The notes: generated by a model from the letters alone, not told the origin. Positions 1-14,726 are shown, counted from the stretch's first letter. The stretch: DNA of 64,000 bases from Riptortus pedestris (GCA_019009955.1 JADPXZ010000007.1:1457501-1521500), one strand, 5' to 3'. Translations and numbers: made by a program.

Positions 1-62
1 AATGGGACAGCTAGTGGAGGTGCCAGACCTAAAATACATTCAGCTCAACCCCAATGTACTCC
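1..62 (+). CDS. PRDM-like gene, first visible exon (partial)
   Basis: Frame 1 reads into donor gtaagc at 63 and ends in phase 2. It joins in frame to the next exon, whose other two frames stop. It encodes a low-complexity Gly/Ser/Pro-type stretch. The upstream exons are outside the window. Confidence 0.6.
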
Positions 63-2528
63 GTAAGCAGATCAAATATAGTTTGTTAGAGTGCGAGAGA
101 GAAGAAAAGAGTGAGAGAGAGAAGAAATGAGTGAGGGGGGAGAGAAAGTAAGAAGGGGATGGAGAAGGCAGAGAGAGAGATAGAGGGGGTTAGAAGGAAG
201 GGGTGGGAGATGAGGTATGAGTGAGAGAAACAGAGGGGTGTGAAGGAATTGCTGGGGGGGGAGGGGAAGGGGATTGAGTGAGAGCAGGAGAAGGGCGATG
301 GAGAAGGCAGAGAGAGTGAATGAGATAGAGGGGTGGGCGAGAAGGGAAGGGGTGGTGGATGCCGGTGGGGGTGGTGTGGACAGGGAAGAGTGAGGGATAT
401 TGAAGGAATGAGTGAGAGAGAGGGGAGGGGTGTCTGTGATAGCTGGGGGGGTGAGTGAGAGAGAAGGGCGATGGAGAAGGCAGAGAGAGTGAGAGTTAGA
501 GGGGGGGGGCGATGAAGGAAGGGGTGTGTGGATGCCGGAGGGGGAGGGATTGGTGAGGGATATTCGTGAAGGAATTGATGTGAGAGAGAGAGGGGGAGGG
601 GTTGATTGCTGGTGGGGGATGTGAGAGAGAAGGGCGATGGAGAAGGCAGACTGTCTGATGTTGAGGAGAGATAGAGGGGGGCGAGGAGGAGAGGGGGATG
701 TTAGATGCCGGAGGGGGGAGGGAGTGAGGGGATATTGAAGGAATGAGTGAGAGAGGGGGAGGGGGTGTCGATGGTCCGGAGGGAGTGGGTTAGGTGAGAG
801 ATTGAAGGGCGATGGAGAAGCAGAGTGAGTAGAGAGTTAGAGGGGTGAGGAAGGGGGGTGTGGAGATGCCGGAGGGGGGAGGGAGGTGAGGACGGAGATT
901 GAAGGAATGAGTGAGCGGAGGAGAGAGTGGGGAAGGGGTGTGGATGCTGGAGAGGGGGTAGACGTGAGAGAGATAAGCTCATGTGAGACAGAGTGGGACA
1001 GTGGGGAGAGAGATAGGGAGGGAGGGAGTGAGGAAGGGTGAAGGAAAGAGTGAGAGGGAGAGTGAGGGGAAGGAGTGTGGATGTCCGGAGGGAGTGAGAG
1101 AGAAGGGCGATGGAGAAGGCAGAGAGAGAGATAGAGGCGGTGAGAAGGAAGGGGTGTGGATGCCGGAGGGGGGGACAGAGGGATATTGAAGGAATGAGTG
1201 AGAGAGAGAGGGGGAGGGGGTGTGAGAGAGAAGGGCGATGGAGAAGGCAGAGTGAGTGAGAGATAGAGGGGGGCAAGGAGGAAGGGGGTGTGGATGCCGG
1301 AGGGGGTGAGGGAGAAAGGGAGGGGAGAGAGTGAGAGAGAAGAAATGAGTGAGGGGGGAGAAAGTAAGAAGGGATGGAAGAGGCAGAGAGAGTAACGGAG
1401 GAGAGAGAGAAATGGGGGGAGGGAGATTGAAGGAATGAGTGAGGAGGGAGGGAACGGGGGGAGGGAGAGGGTGAGTGAGTGGGAGTGAGGAAGGAGAGGA
1501 GAGGAGAGAGATAGATAGAATGAGAGAGGGGGAGAGAGGGAGGGTGGGAAAGAGAGAGATTGGGGGAGAGACGAGAGGGAGATTGAAGGAGGGAGAGAGA
1601 GAGAGAGGGGGAGGGTGAGAGAGGGAGGGAGGGAGGGAGAGAGGGAGAGGGTGGAGGGGGAGAGAAGGGGGAGAGGAGTGAGAGGAGGGAGGGAGAGAGA
1701 GGGAGGGAGAGAGGGAGAGGAGAGAGAGAGAGAGCGAGAGAAAGTGAGAGAGAGAGAAAGGGGGGGGGTAGAGAGAAACGGGAGAGAGAGAGAGACCCTC
1801 TCATTGCTTAAAAATATCAATTTGTTCTCCTTTCCAGATTGGGAGATAGGTCAGCAGGAGGCAGCAACTCCATGAAGCAAGATGGCTCTAAAAATGCCAG
1901 CCCTGATCAACGCTCACCGTCTATCACTTGCAAAATGTTAGTTATACCATTTATTTAATAGAAAAAAAAAGAATACTTTATATAACTTATTAACTATATA
2001 TATATATATGTCTATATTTGAGGCTGGATCACTGGGAAGTATTTTCATTGTGAGGACTTGGGCTATCTGTTCCAGCGGTTGGAATGTTTGTTGTTCTGCA
2101 AATGTTCGATGGAAATGCAACCATCTTCGCCAGGCAATAAATTTAATTTGAATAGCTGATTCATTTAATTCCGAAACATATGATTGATTGAAGGGACTAT
2201 TCAAATCAAATTTATGGGCAAAGATGGACTCATTTCCGTCAAATATTTAAAGAACAACAAATGTTCCAAGTGCTGGAGCAGATAGCCCAACACGTCATAA
2301 TGAATATATATATTGCTCAAAAATGAATAGGGATATTGGTTATTTTTTTCTTATCCTATTAGTTTTAATTAAATCGACCTTAATTAAATAACTTTTTTAT
2401 GGGGGAAAAGACAATAATTTCTATTAAATATTAATTATATTTATTATAAATAAAAAAAAAATGCTAGGCCCCATAAATACCACAAAACCTACCAACCTAC
2501 CAATATCCCTATTCATTTTTGAGCAGTT

Positions 2529-2591
<63 letters not shown>

Positions 2592-5500
2592 TTGTTTATT
2601 TTGCCAGGAGAAAACACAAAGGTTGGAAGACCAAGCCAGACAGGTGTAAGGAGAGACGGCCGCATATTTGCTCGGATCCAAAGAACAGGCATTACCAAAA
2701 GCCATTTACACCTCAAGAGGTCGAAGAGTAAGTAAGAATAATTAACATTTAAGTTGAGAGAGAGAGAGAGACGAAGGATGAGGGGGGGGTGGGGCACAAT
2801 GAGGGGGATGAAGGAGGGAATGAGGGGTGTTTGGGTTGGAGGGGGGGGGGGGGAGAGGGAGATTGAAAAAAAGGAGCAAGAAAGATCTGCAGTTATGAAA
2901 GAGATGGAGAGAAGACTGAGCGGTAGGAGGGCAGTCAGTGAGTAAAGGGAGGGTTGTGTAGGCAGAAGAGTAGGAAGTGGGGGGGGAGAGAGGATTGAAG
3001 AGAAATGAGTGAGAATTGAAGAATGAAGGATGGAGTGAGCGGATGCAGGAAAGAGAGAGACGGGAGGAGGAGAGGTAGGGGATAGAGAGAGAGGGAAGAA
3101 GGGAGGGAGGGAGAGAAGGAGTGAGTGAGGGAGGGAGAGAAGGAGTGAGTGAGGGAGGGAGAGAAGGAGTGAGGGAGAGAAGGAGTGAGAGAGGGAGGGA
3201 GAGAAGGAGTGAGTGAGGGAGGGAGAGAAGGAGTGGGAGGGAGTGAAGGAGTGAGTGAGGGAGTGAGAGAAGGAGTGTGAGGGAGGGAGGGGAGGGTAGA
3301 AGGAGTGAGGGAGAGAGGAGAGAGTGAAGGGGTGGGAGAGAAGGAGAGTGAGGGAGAGGAGAGAGAGGGAGGGAGGGAGATTGAAGAAATGAGTGAGTGA
3401 GGGAGAGAAGGAGTGAGTGAGATAGGGAGAGGTGTGAGGGGAGTGAGGGAGAGAGGAGAGGAAGGGTGAAAAAGGAGTGAGTGAGGGTTGAAGAGTAATG
3501 AAGAGGAGAGAGAGGGAAGGTTGGAGTGAGAGAGGGAGTGAGGGTGGGAGAGAAGGAGTGAGTGAGGGAGGGAGAGAAGGAGAGAAAAGAGGAGTGTGGA
3601 GGAGGGAGGAGTGAAAGTGAAGGAGGGGTGGGGGTGCGAGGGAGAGTGATGGAGGGAGAGAGGAGGGAGGGAGGGAGAGAGAGATGGAGTGAGGGAGGGA
3701 GTGAGAGATTGAGTGAGGGAGGGAGAGAAGAGAATAGGAGTGAGGGAGAGAGGTGAGAGAGAGAAGAAGTGGAGGGGGAGAGGGAGAGGACGGAAGGAGA
3801 GGGAGGGAGGGTAGGAGAGAATGTGAAGTGAGTGAGGGAGGGAGAGAAGGAGTGAGGGAGGGAGGGAGAGGAGGGGAAAAGGAGGGAGGGAGAGAAGGAG
3901 TGAGTGAGGGAGGAGTGAGGGAGGAGGGAGAGTGAGAAGAGGAGAGAGAGGGAGGGGGAGATAGTGGGAGTGAGTGAGGGAGGGAGAGAAGGAGTGAGTG
4001 AGGGAGGGAGAGTGAGGGAGGAAGGAGTGAGGGAGGGAGGTGAGAGAGTGAGAGAGGGAGGAGTGAGAGTGGAGAGGAGAGAAGAGGGAGGGAGAAGGGA
4101 GTGAGTGAGGGAGGGAGAGAAGGAGTGAGGGAGGGAGGGAGAGGGAGTGAGCGAGTGAGGGAGAGAGGAGAGTGAGGGGAGGGGGAGTGAGTGAGGGAGG
4201 GAGAGAGGAGATGAGAGAGAGGGAGGGTGGGAGAAGGAGTGAGTGAGGGAGGGAGAGAAGGAGTGAGTGAGGGAGGGAGGGGATGGGAGAGAAGGAGTGA
4301 GGGAGAGAGGAGGAGAGTGAAGATGGCGGGAGGGAGGGAGGGAGAGAATGGAGCGTGAGAGAGGGGAGGGAAGGAGAGGAAGTGAGTGAGGGAGGGAGAT
4401 AGGTAGTGAGGGAGTGAGGGAGGGAGGAGAGTGGGAGGGAGGATGAAGGAGTGAGGGAGAGAGGGAGGGAGAGAAGGAGAGTGTGAGTGAGGGAGGGTTG
4501 AGTGAGTGAGAGTGGGAGAGGAGGGGAGAGAAGGAGTGAGTGAGGGAGGCGAGAGAGTGAAGGATGTGAGTGAGGGAGGGAGAGGGTGAGGAGAGAGAGG
4601 GAGGGTGGGAGAGAGGAGGTGAGTGAGGGAGGGAGAGAAGGGGTGAGTGAGGGAGAGAGGGGAGGAGAGAAGGAGTGAGTGAGAGAGGTGAGTGAGTGAG
4701 TGAGGGAGAGGATGAGGGAGGGAGAGGTGGAGAGGAGAGAGAGGGAGGGAGGGAGAGAAGGAGTGAGTGAGGGAGGGAGAGAAGGAGTGAGGGAGGGAGA
4801 GAAGGAGGGGGGAGGGGAGTGAGGGAGAGAGGTGAGAGAGGGAAGGGAGGGTGGGGGAGGGAGGGAGTGTAGGAGTGAGTGAGGGAGGGAGTGTAGGAGT
4901 GAGTGAGGGGTGAGGAAGGAGTGAGGGAGGGAGGGGAGAGAAGGAGTGGGGAGGGAGAGAAGGAGTGAGGGAGGGAGAGAAGGAGTGAGGGAGAGAAGGA
5001 GTGAGAGAGGGAGCGAGAGAAGGAGTGAGTGAGGGAGGGAGAGATGGAGTGAGTGAGGGAGGGAGAGAAGGAGTGAGTGAGGGAGGGAGAAATGGAGTGA
5101 GTGAGGGAGGGAGGGGAGAGAGTGAAAAGGGGTGGAGAGAGTAACGGAGGAGAGAACCTTGGAAGAAATTTTAATTTTATTAGTATCCTAAATATTATTT
5201 TTTTTTTAAATATAGCAAGATATTATAATAATTATATTAGATACAAAAACTAGTCTAGTTGAGTTTGATTTATTGATTTTAGGTCCGTCCAAACTTTCAA
5301 TTCCTACCACGAGTTCTTTGGAGCCTACATTCGGAAGCTGATGGAAAAGGAGGAGACGAGGAGTGTAGTTATTGAATCCCTCTCTCCAGCAACATTCAGT
5401 AATAGATTTTATATTAAATTACTTTATTTATTTTATAGTGAGCGACTCGCTGCATAAAATCCTTAGTCCCAGCCGAAAGGGTGCCCAGCTGTAGATAAGC

Positions 5501-7759
5501 CCTCCCTATTAGCCGTACAGTCGGTAGAGCTAGAGTCGTGGCTTCCATTTATCTAGTGAGCGACTCGCTGCATAAAATCCTTAGTCCCAGCCGAAAGGGT
5601 GCCCAGCTGTAGATAAGCCCTCCCTATTAGCCGTACAGTCGGTAGAGCTAGTCGTGGGTTCCATTTATCTAGTGAGCGACTCGCTGCATAAAATCCTTAG
5701 TCCCAGCCGAAAGGGTGCCCAGCTGTAGATAAGCCCTCCCTATTAGCCGTACAGTCGGTAGAGCTAGAGTCGTGGCTTCCATTTATCTAGTGAGCGACTC
5801 GCTGCATAAAATCCTCAGCCGAAAGGGTGGCCAGCTGTAGATAAGCCCTCCCTATTAGCCGTACAGTCGGGTAGAGCTAGAGTCGTGGCTTCCATTTATC
5901 TAGTGAGCGACTCGCTGCATTAAAATCCTTAGTCCCAGCCGAAAGGGTGGCCAGCTGTAGATAAGCCCTCCCTATTAGCCGTACAGTCGGTAGAGCTAAG
6001 TCGTGGCTTACATTTTTATAGTGAGAGACTCGCTGCTTAAAATCCTTAGTCCCAGCAGTAAGGGTGCACAGCTGTAGATAAGCCCTCCCTATTAGCCGTA
6101 CAGTCGGTAGAGCTAGAGTCGTGGCTTCCATTTATCTAGTGAGCGACTCGCTGCATAAAATCCTTAGTCCCAGCCGAAAGGGTGGCCAGCTGTAGATAAG
6201 CCCTCCCTATTAGCCGTACAGTCGGTAGAGCTAGAGTCGTGGCTTCCATTTATCTAGTGAGCGACTCGCTGCATAAAATCCTTAGTCCCAGCCGAAAGGG
6301 TGCCCAGCTGTAGATAAGCCCTCCCTATTAGCCGTACAGTCGGTAGAGCTAGAGTCGTGGCTTCCATTTATCTAGTGAGCGACTCGCTGCATAAAATCCT
6401 TAGTCCCAGCCGAAAGGGTGCCCAGCTGTAGATAAGCCCTCCCTATTAGCCGTACAGTCGGTAGAGCTAGAGTCGTGGCTTCCATTTATCTAGTGAGCGA
6501 CTTGCTGCATAAAATCCTTAGTCCCAGCGAAAGGGTGCCCAGCTGTAGATAAGCCCTCCCTATTAGCCGTACAGTCGGTAGAGACGAGAGTCGTGGGCTT
6601 CCATTTATCTAGTGAGCGACTCGCTGCATTAAAATCCTTAGTCCCAGCCGAAAGGGTGCCCCAGCTGTAGATAAGCCCTCCCTATTAGCCGTTACAGTCG
6701 GTAGAGCTTAGAGTCGTGGCTTCCATTTATCTAGTGAGCGACTCGCTGCATAAAATCCTTAGTCCCAGCCGAAAGGGTGCCCAGCTGTAGATAAGCCCTC
6801 CCTATTAGCCGTACAGTCGGTAAGAGCTAGAGTCGTGAGGCTCCCATTTATCTAGTGAGCGACTCGCTTCATAATATCCTTAGTCCCAGCCGAAAGGGTG
6901 CCCAGCTGTAGATAAGCCCTCCCTATTAGCCCTACAGTCGGTAGAGCTAGAGTCGTGGCTTCCATTTATCTAGTGAGCGACTCGCTGCATAAAATCCTTA
7001 GTCCCAGCCGAAAGGGTGCCCAGCTGTAGATAAGCCCTCCCTATTAGCCGTACAGTCGGTAGAGCTAGAGTCATGCTTATTTATCTAGTGAGCGACTCGC
7101 TTCATAAAATCCTTAGTCCCAGCCGAAAGGGTGCCCAGCTGTAGATAAGCCCTCCCTATTAGCCGTACAGTCGGTAGAGCTAGAGTCGTGGCAACCATTT
7201 ATCTAGTGAGCGACTCGCTGCATAAAAATCCTTAGTCCCAGCCGAAAGGGTGCCCTAGATAAGCCCTCCCGATTCGCCGTACAGTCGGTAGAGCTAGAGT
7301 CGTGGCTTCCATTTATCTTGTGAGCGACTCGCTGCATAAAATCCTTAGTCCCAGCCGTAAGGGTGCCCAGCTGTAGATAAGCCCTCCCTATTAGCCGTAC
7401 AGTCGGTAGAGCTAGAGTCGTGGCTTCCATTTATCTAGTGAGCGACTCGCTGCATAAAATCCTTAGTCCCAGCCGAAAGGGTGCCCAGCTGTAGATAAGC
7501 CCTCCCTATTAGCCGTACAGTCTGTTTATAGAGTGTGGCTTTCATTTATCTAGTGAGCGACTCGCTGCATAAATCCTTAGTCCCAGCCGAAAGGGTGCCC
7601 AGCTGTAGATTTCAGGACAACTTGGAATTGATATATCAGAAGATTTGAAAGCAAGGCGAAAAAAACAAACTGATAGAAGAGATGAGGAATTTTCTCAATT
7701 CTTTGGTAAGATAGATTTTATTTCAGCAATTTAACCTAAGCTAAATTTTACCAATGTAC

Positions 7760-7822
<63 letters not shown>

Positions 7823-8690
7823 TAAGACAAATATTTTTACAGATGAATTTATCACTGACTTTGATCCAGAGCAATCAGTTGGTACTCCTAATTCAGGAAA
7901 TGTATCTACAACAACAGATGCATCTGATAAACGAGATTCAACTGTTGGCAGCATTGCTTCCGCTATGTCTACAGCTCAGAATAATTCAGTAAATAAGTTG
8001 GCCGACCTGACTCAAGAAGAAGAACAAGAAATTTACGATTTCTTAGGTATTTGTTTAAATTTTTTTCTCATTTATATTAACTTCCTGATTATTATAAGCT
8101 TTAATATTTATTTATAAATTATATAATTTTTATTATATATATATTGATATTTCTATATATATATTATATTATATATAAAGATATATACTCGTATACTACC
8201 AACAATTTAACATAAAAGACAACAATACTTGCCGCTGTGATTACTCGACTCGACAAACAGCTAAACACTTAATATACGATTGCAGACTACTGACTAACCA
8301 ACGACAAAAACTAAAACAAGACGTTGAACGAAAAAAAGGCAAATTTCCAATAGAAGAAGACAATGTTATTTTTAAAATATAATAACGCTTTTAAAATATT
8401 TGCAGAACATGCTTTCGATACAATTAATCGGTTGAATACTTATTGATACAACTACTATACTTAAAATATTTATGGATATTCAATAATTCTTTTCTCTTTT
8501 TCTTTTTTTTTTTAGACTAATAATCTTCTCTTTATATGTTTTTATTTTATTTAACGTTGTTATTGTTAATTCTTTATATATATCTCATAGTTTTGAAATA
8601 ATCTATGTATAAATTAATTGTTGTCCACTCCAAATGCATGTGATATGCTAACTTGCATCGGACATGCAGAAACAAATAAACGGCCTTCTA

Positions 8691-8746
<56 letters not shown>

Positions 8747-8976
8747 ATAACAGATATAATTTATTTATTTTTTAAAGACGAAATGGAGGGTAAACTCGAT
8801 GAGGAAGGGATAGCTCAGCTGCTGTTTGAACGCCTTGACGTTGAGCAACTGAAGAAGGATATAGAACTGGCTAAAGAATCTGAAATTGTGACAAACGATG
8901 AAATAGGCGAGATGGCTCTAGCTCTGACGGATGAAGATAAGGAGAAATTCTTGTGTAAGTTATATATATATATATC

Positions 8977-9007
<31 letters not shown>

Positions 9008-9227
9008 CTCTAAAACATTTATTAAATGCCGAACTAATTAAACAGACTCGCTGTTTGCTTACAGACTGCGACACTTGCGATTTGCAATGGAATGAGCTGT
9101 GCCCTTTCGGACACCAGAAAGTAGTGGATAATCCGCCAAAGGACACTCTAGCTGAGGTAATATATATATATATAGAAGATAGACAGATAGACAGATTAAC
9201 CTGTAATAATTACTAGGGTAGTAGTGC

Positions 9228-9272
<45 letters not shown>

Positions 9273-12200
9273 TATATATATATATACTAGCTCAGATACC
9301 CGGCTTCGCTCGGGAATTCATTAGAGGCAAAATGGTGATGGTATATTTTTGGCAAGGCTTTACTTTGCACAATATTTTGACATTTACCAGTTCCAGTGTT
9401 TAGGGTTAATACCCGTTGTTGGCATTTGTTAATAATAAAATTATTTTTTTTATGTAAGACTTCACTGACCTGCATATTGTCATATTTCCCGTCTCCTGAG
9501 CATTATGCATAGATTTGAATTATTAAGGAAAAAAATATTGACATACATTTGAACTAATTTTTTCAGGTGCATATTTGCCGAAAATGCAATAGGAAACGAA
9601 ATATCACTATTATTAATTTCAGGCCTTCCTTATAACCCCCACTCCTGCCCGTCCCTAGAAATCTTAGTATAGCTTACTATAATGAAGGCGTTAGTACTAA
9701 TTCACATACCGAGTTTGGTTTAGTTCGGTTGAGTCTTTTGTGCCAAATAAAATTGTGGACTCCCGCTATAGTTTTTAGCGTATAACTCATTTATACTTCC
9801 GTATACGGCAAAACAGCATATTACAAAAGTTACTCTAAATTACAAAATAAACAACTTTTGTTATGTGCATATTTGCTGAAAAAGCAATAGGAAACGAAAT
9901 ATCGCTATTTTTAATTTCAGGCCTTCCTTATAACCCCCACTCCTGCCCGTCCCTAGAAATGTTAGTATGGCTTATTATAAGGAAGGCGTTAGTACTAATT
10001 CACATACCGAGTTTGGTTTAGTTCGGTTGAGTCTTTTGTGCCAAATAAAATTGTGGACTCCCGCTATAGTTTTTAGCGTATAACGCATTTATACTTCCGT
10101 ATACGGCAAAAGTGCATATAACAAAAGTTACTCTAAATTACAAAATAAACAACTTTTGTTATGTGCATGTTTGCTGAAAAAGCAATAGGAAACGAAATAT
10201 CGCTATTTTTAATTTCAGGCCTTCCTTATAACCCCCACTCCTGTTTGTCTTAGAGAATATTAATATAGCCTAAAGTCTAAGTTGGGCTAGTAGTAATATA
10301 CATACCAAGTTTCATAAAATTCGGTTCAGCCGTTTATGCGTGAAAAGGTAACAAACAAACAAACAAATAAACAAACAAACAAACAAACAGACACCAAAGA
10401 AACAAAATGCAGTTATGGTGTCTATGACATGTGAAACGAAAAGTTATCGTGAAATTTCGCGAAAAAAATCAATGTACAGACAGAGGTTACAATTTTATAT
10501 ATATATATATATATATTCTTTCTATCTGTTGTACGAATTACATCTATCTAACTATCACATTTATCTATGTATCATTCCAATTTATGTATTCATCTCAACT
10601 ATCTATGTATCTATCCCATCTGTCTATCTTATATAATTTATTTGTTAGCTATCTCATCTATCTATAGTAACAATTCTATCTTCCTATCGTTTCTGTCTAT
10701 CTATCCCATTTATATTATATCTATTTATCTAGCTATCCCATCTATTTATATTAAAAATTCTATCTTTCCATCTTTTCTTTCTGTCTATCCCATTTATTCT
10801 TTATTATCCTTTCTATAACCCCATCTTTTTTTTTGCTCCCTCTATCTATTGCATCAATTCTCAACGTCCTATCCTTTCGTATCTAGCTATCTCCTTTATC
10901 TATCCATCATTCCTATTTATCTATCAATTTATCCTTTATCTATTCTTTCTCATAACAGCCTCTATCATGTCTGTTGTATCTAATTCCTATCCTTTCTATC
11001 TATCAATCCCATTTATCTATCCATCATTCCTATTTATCTATCTATTTATTCTTTCTATCAACCCAGCCTTAATCTGTCTGTTGTATCTAATTTATTTATC
11101 TAGCTATCCCATTCTATCTATAGCATCAATTCTATTCTTCCTATCCTTTCTAATCTATCTAATCCCATTTATCTTTCCATCATTCCTATTTTATTGTTCT
11201 CTATCAACCAGCCTTATCTGTCTTAGTAGTATTAATTATTTATTCTAGCTATCCCATCTATCTATAGTAACAATCTATTTCCCTATACCTTAAATCTAAC
11301 TAAGTATTATAGTACCTTGATCTATAATATTAAACTGGCTATCTTCCTATGACCTTTATTATCTGGTTCATTCATATGAATCCATCTATCTATAGTAACA
11401 ATTTTATCTTCCTATCCTTTCTATCTATCATTCCCGATTTTCTATCTATTAATGCATATTTTTCTATCTATCTATGCTTTCTATCAACCCACTCTATCTG
11501 TCTATTGTATCTATTTTATTTTATTTATCTAGCTATCCTATCTATCTATAGTAACAATTCTATCTTCCTATCATTTCTATCTATCCCATTTATCTATCTA
11601 TTATTCCTACTTATCTAGTTATACTATGCTTTCTATAAATCCGACCCCATCTGTCTATTTGTATCTATTTTATTTATCTTGCTATCCCATCTATCTGATG
11701 GCAACAATTCTATCTTCCTATCCTTTCTGATCTAATCCATTCCCATTTATCTATCTATTACTCCTACTTATCTAGCTATCTATGCTTTCTATCAATTGTA
11801 CCCCATCTGTCTATTGTATCTATTTTACTTATCTAGCTATCCACCTATCTATAGCAACAATTCTATCTTCCTACCTTTCTATCTATACATCCCATTTTTC
11901 TATCATATTACTCCAACTTATCCTAGTTATATATGCTTTGTCTTATCCAATCGACCCCATCTGTCTATTGTATATTATTTTTATTTATCTTGCTATCCCA
12001 TCGTATCTGAAGCAACAATTCTATCTTCCTATCCTTTCTATTGATCAATCCCATTTTATCTATTATTTCCTTTTTATCTAGCTACAGATATCCTTATTAT
12101 TTAATAGATTATTTTTGAAATATCTACTAATTGTCTTTTATCTATTTTTCAGGAGTGCGATAGGAGTTGGTTGAAACTTCCAATTGGCTTATATGTAGGG

Positions 12201-14726
12201 CGATCACGGATACCTCAAGCATTTCTGGGCATGTTCACTTCTGAGCCAGTAAACGTCGGTGTTATTTGGGGGCCTTTCAAAAAGGTGCCGACAACACTCG
12301 TGGACACTGCACTATATTTCGAGGTAATCATACTGAATAGCTACAAAAAAATATAGGCTAATTAGGGTGAGGGTAGGGCTTTATTACAGGCTGGCCACCC
12401 ATTTGGGATCTGGGGGACTAAGGATTTTAATGCAGCTTGTGCAGCGAGTCGAGTACGTTCACCTAGTTAAATGGATGCCCCAAACGACTCTAGCTTCTAC
12501 CGGGACTCACTCTGATACGGCTAATAGGGAGGGCTTATCTCTATCTACAGATGGCCACCCCCGTTTCGGCGTGGGACTAAGGATTTCTTTTATGCAGCGA
12601 GTCGCTCACCTAGCATAAATGGAAGCCACGACTCTATTGCGTCTACCGACCCAATGTACGGGCTAATAGGGAGTGGCTTTATCTACAGCTCTGAGGCCAC
12701 CCTTGTTACGGCCTTGCGGTGACTAAGGCATTTTATGCAGCGGAGTCGGCTCACTAGATAAATGGAAGCCACGGGGGACCCCTCTCTAGCTCTACCGACT
12801 GCTACGGCTCAATAGGGAGCAGGGCTTATCTACAGCTGGGCACCCTTTCGGGCTGGGGACCTAAGGATTTTATGTGCATTGCTAGCGAGTCGCTCACTAG
12901 ATTAAATGGACAACAAGCCACGGACTCTAGTAGCTTATACAGCGACTGCTGTACGGCTATATAGGGAGGGGCCTTCCCTTAATCTACAGCTGGCCACCCT
13001 TTCGGCTTTGGGACTAAGCGATTTTATTGCAGCGAGTCGGCCTCACTAGGATAAAATGGAAGCCACATCGACTCTAGCTCTACCGACACTCTGTACGGCT
13101 AATAGGTCTGAGAGGGCTTTTTTAGTTCAGTCTACAGCTGGGGGGCACTCCTTTCGGCTGCGCGGACTAAGTGATTTTCTTTTTATGCAGCGACAGGTTC
13201 GCTCACTAGATAAAATGGAAAGCCACGACCCTCTAGCTCTACCGACTGATGTACCAGCTATATAGGGGGAGGGGGCCTTATTGCTCTATCTACAGCGGGG
13301 CACGCCTTTCGGCTGCGGACGGGGGACTACTTAACTGGGACTAAGGATTTTTATGCAGCGAGTCGCTCACTAGATAAATGGTTGCCAGGGACTCTAGCTC
13401 TACCGGACTGTACCGGCTAATAGGGAGGGCGTATCTACTAAGCTGGGCAACCTTTCGGCTGGGGTAAGGATATTTTATTGCAGCGACGTCGCTTTCACTA
13501 GATAAATGGAAAAGCCACACGGACTCTAGCTCTACCGACTGTACGGGCTAATAGGGGAGGGCTTCCTTATTCTACAGCTGGGCCACCCCTTATCGGCTGG
13601 GAACTATTAGGAGTTTATTGCAGGCGAGTCCGCTCAACTAGATAAATGGAACCCCCAGCAATAAAATAGATACAATAGAAAGCGATGGGGAAAGGTTGAT
13701 AGAAAGGATAGATAGCTAGAATAAGTAGGGATTAATAGACAAAAATATATAAAATTAAATGGGATTGATAGATAGAAAGGATAGATAGATAAATAGGAAA
13801 TAATAATAGGATAGATAAATGGGATGTGATATAGACTAATAGGGAAGATTGATATGTTACCATAAATTGATGGGCTAGCCTAGATTAAATATTAATTAGA
13901 TATGATAGGGACAGATGGTGAGTTGGTTGATAGAAAGGATATTAGATTTTGATGAATGCTTATATTTGGTAATGAATAATTAGATAATGGGAATATGTAG
14001 ATTTGATATATATTTAAGATAGAATGAATTATATATTTATATATTTATATATCTATATTATATATTATATATATTCTTTAATGAAGTGAAAATTATTAAC
14101 ATGATATTGGATTGTTTTTCAACTTAAATTTTTTAGTTGTATTATCTCGTTGTTTATGCTTTGTTATACGAACAAAAGTGGAAGATAAAATTATAACTAT
14201 AGGTACTTGAAATGGAATACACAGATAAACAACTTTTATTCTGTGCATGTCTGCCGAAAGAAAAAAACAAACGATAGGATGGTAATGAAATATGGCTACA
14301 AATACATATTACAATACACCCCAAATTGCTTACAGTTTCATTCAAATTGGCTCCAGCCGTTAGGACCAGTTCACTCAGCATACAGATGTACTACACTAGA
14401 ACTTCTATATACATACTATCATGCACTACCATCCTGGTAATTTGTTTGCAGGGTAATCTGTTGGAGAAGTGGAGCGTTTCGAGCGAATCTTTCTTCCCTG
14501 AAATGAACCATTGGATGAGGTTTATAAACTATGCCCGGACTGAAGAGGAACTGAATACTATTGCATTTACTTACCAAGATGAACTGTACTACAAGACTAT
14601 AAAGAAGATAGAAGCTGGTAATGAGATACTGGTCTCCTACTGGCTGGAAAATGATGAAGTAGATGGCAATTTCTGCAAATCTATAGCTTGCAAAACTAAA
14701 CACACGATACCAAGTGAGTAGCTCTC

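Noticed and set aside
2..64. ATG at position 2 as the start of the PRDM-like gene
   Set aside because: That frame would join to the next exon in a frame that stops after about 12 codons; frame 1 continues open through all later exons.
5491..5560. Functional tRNA-Lys genes within the 118-bp satellite
   Set aside because: The anticodon arm and most of the T arm are missing, so no cloverleaf can form.
5877..6131. Short open frames such as [18 protein letters not shown]
   Set aside because: They arise from the 118-bp satellite and recur wherever it occurs, on either strand.
5438..7610. Regular repeats that might be a CRISPR array
   Set aside because: The whole 118-base unit is conserved with no unique spacers, inside a eukaryotic intron.
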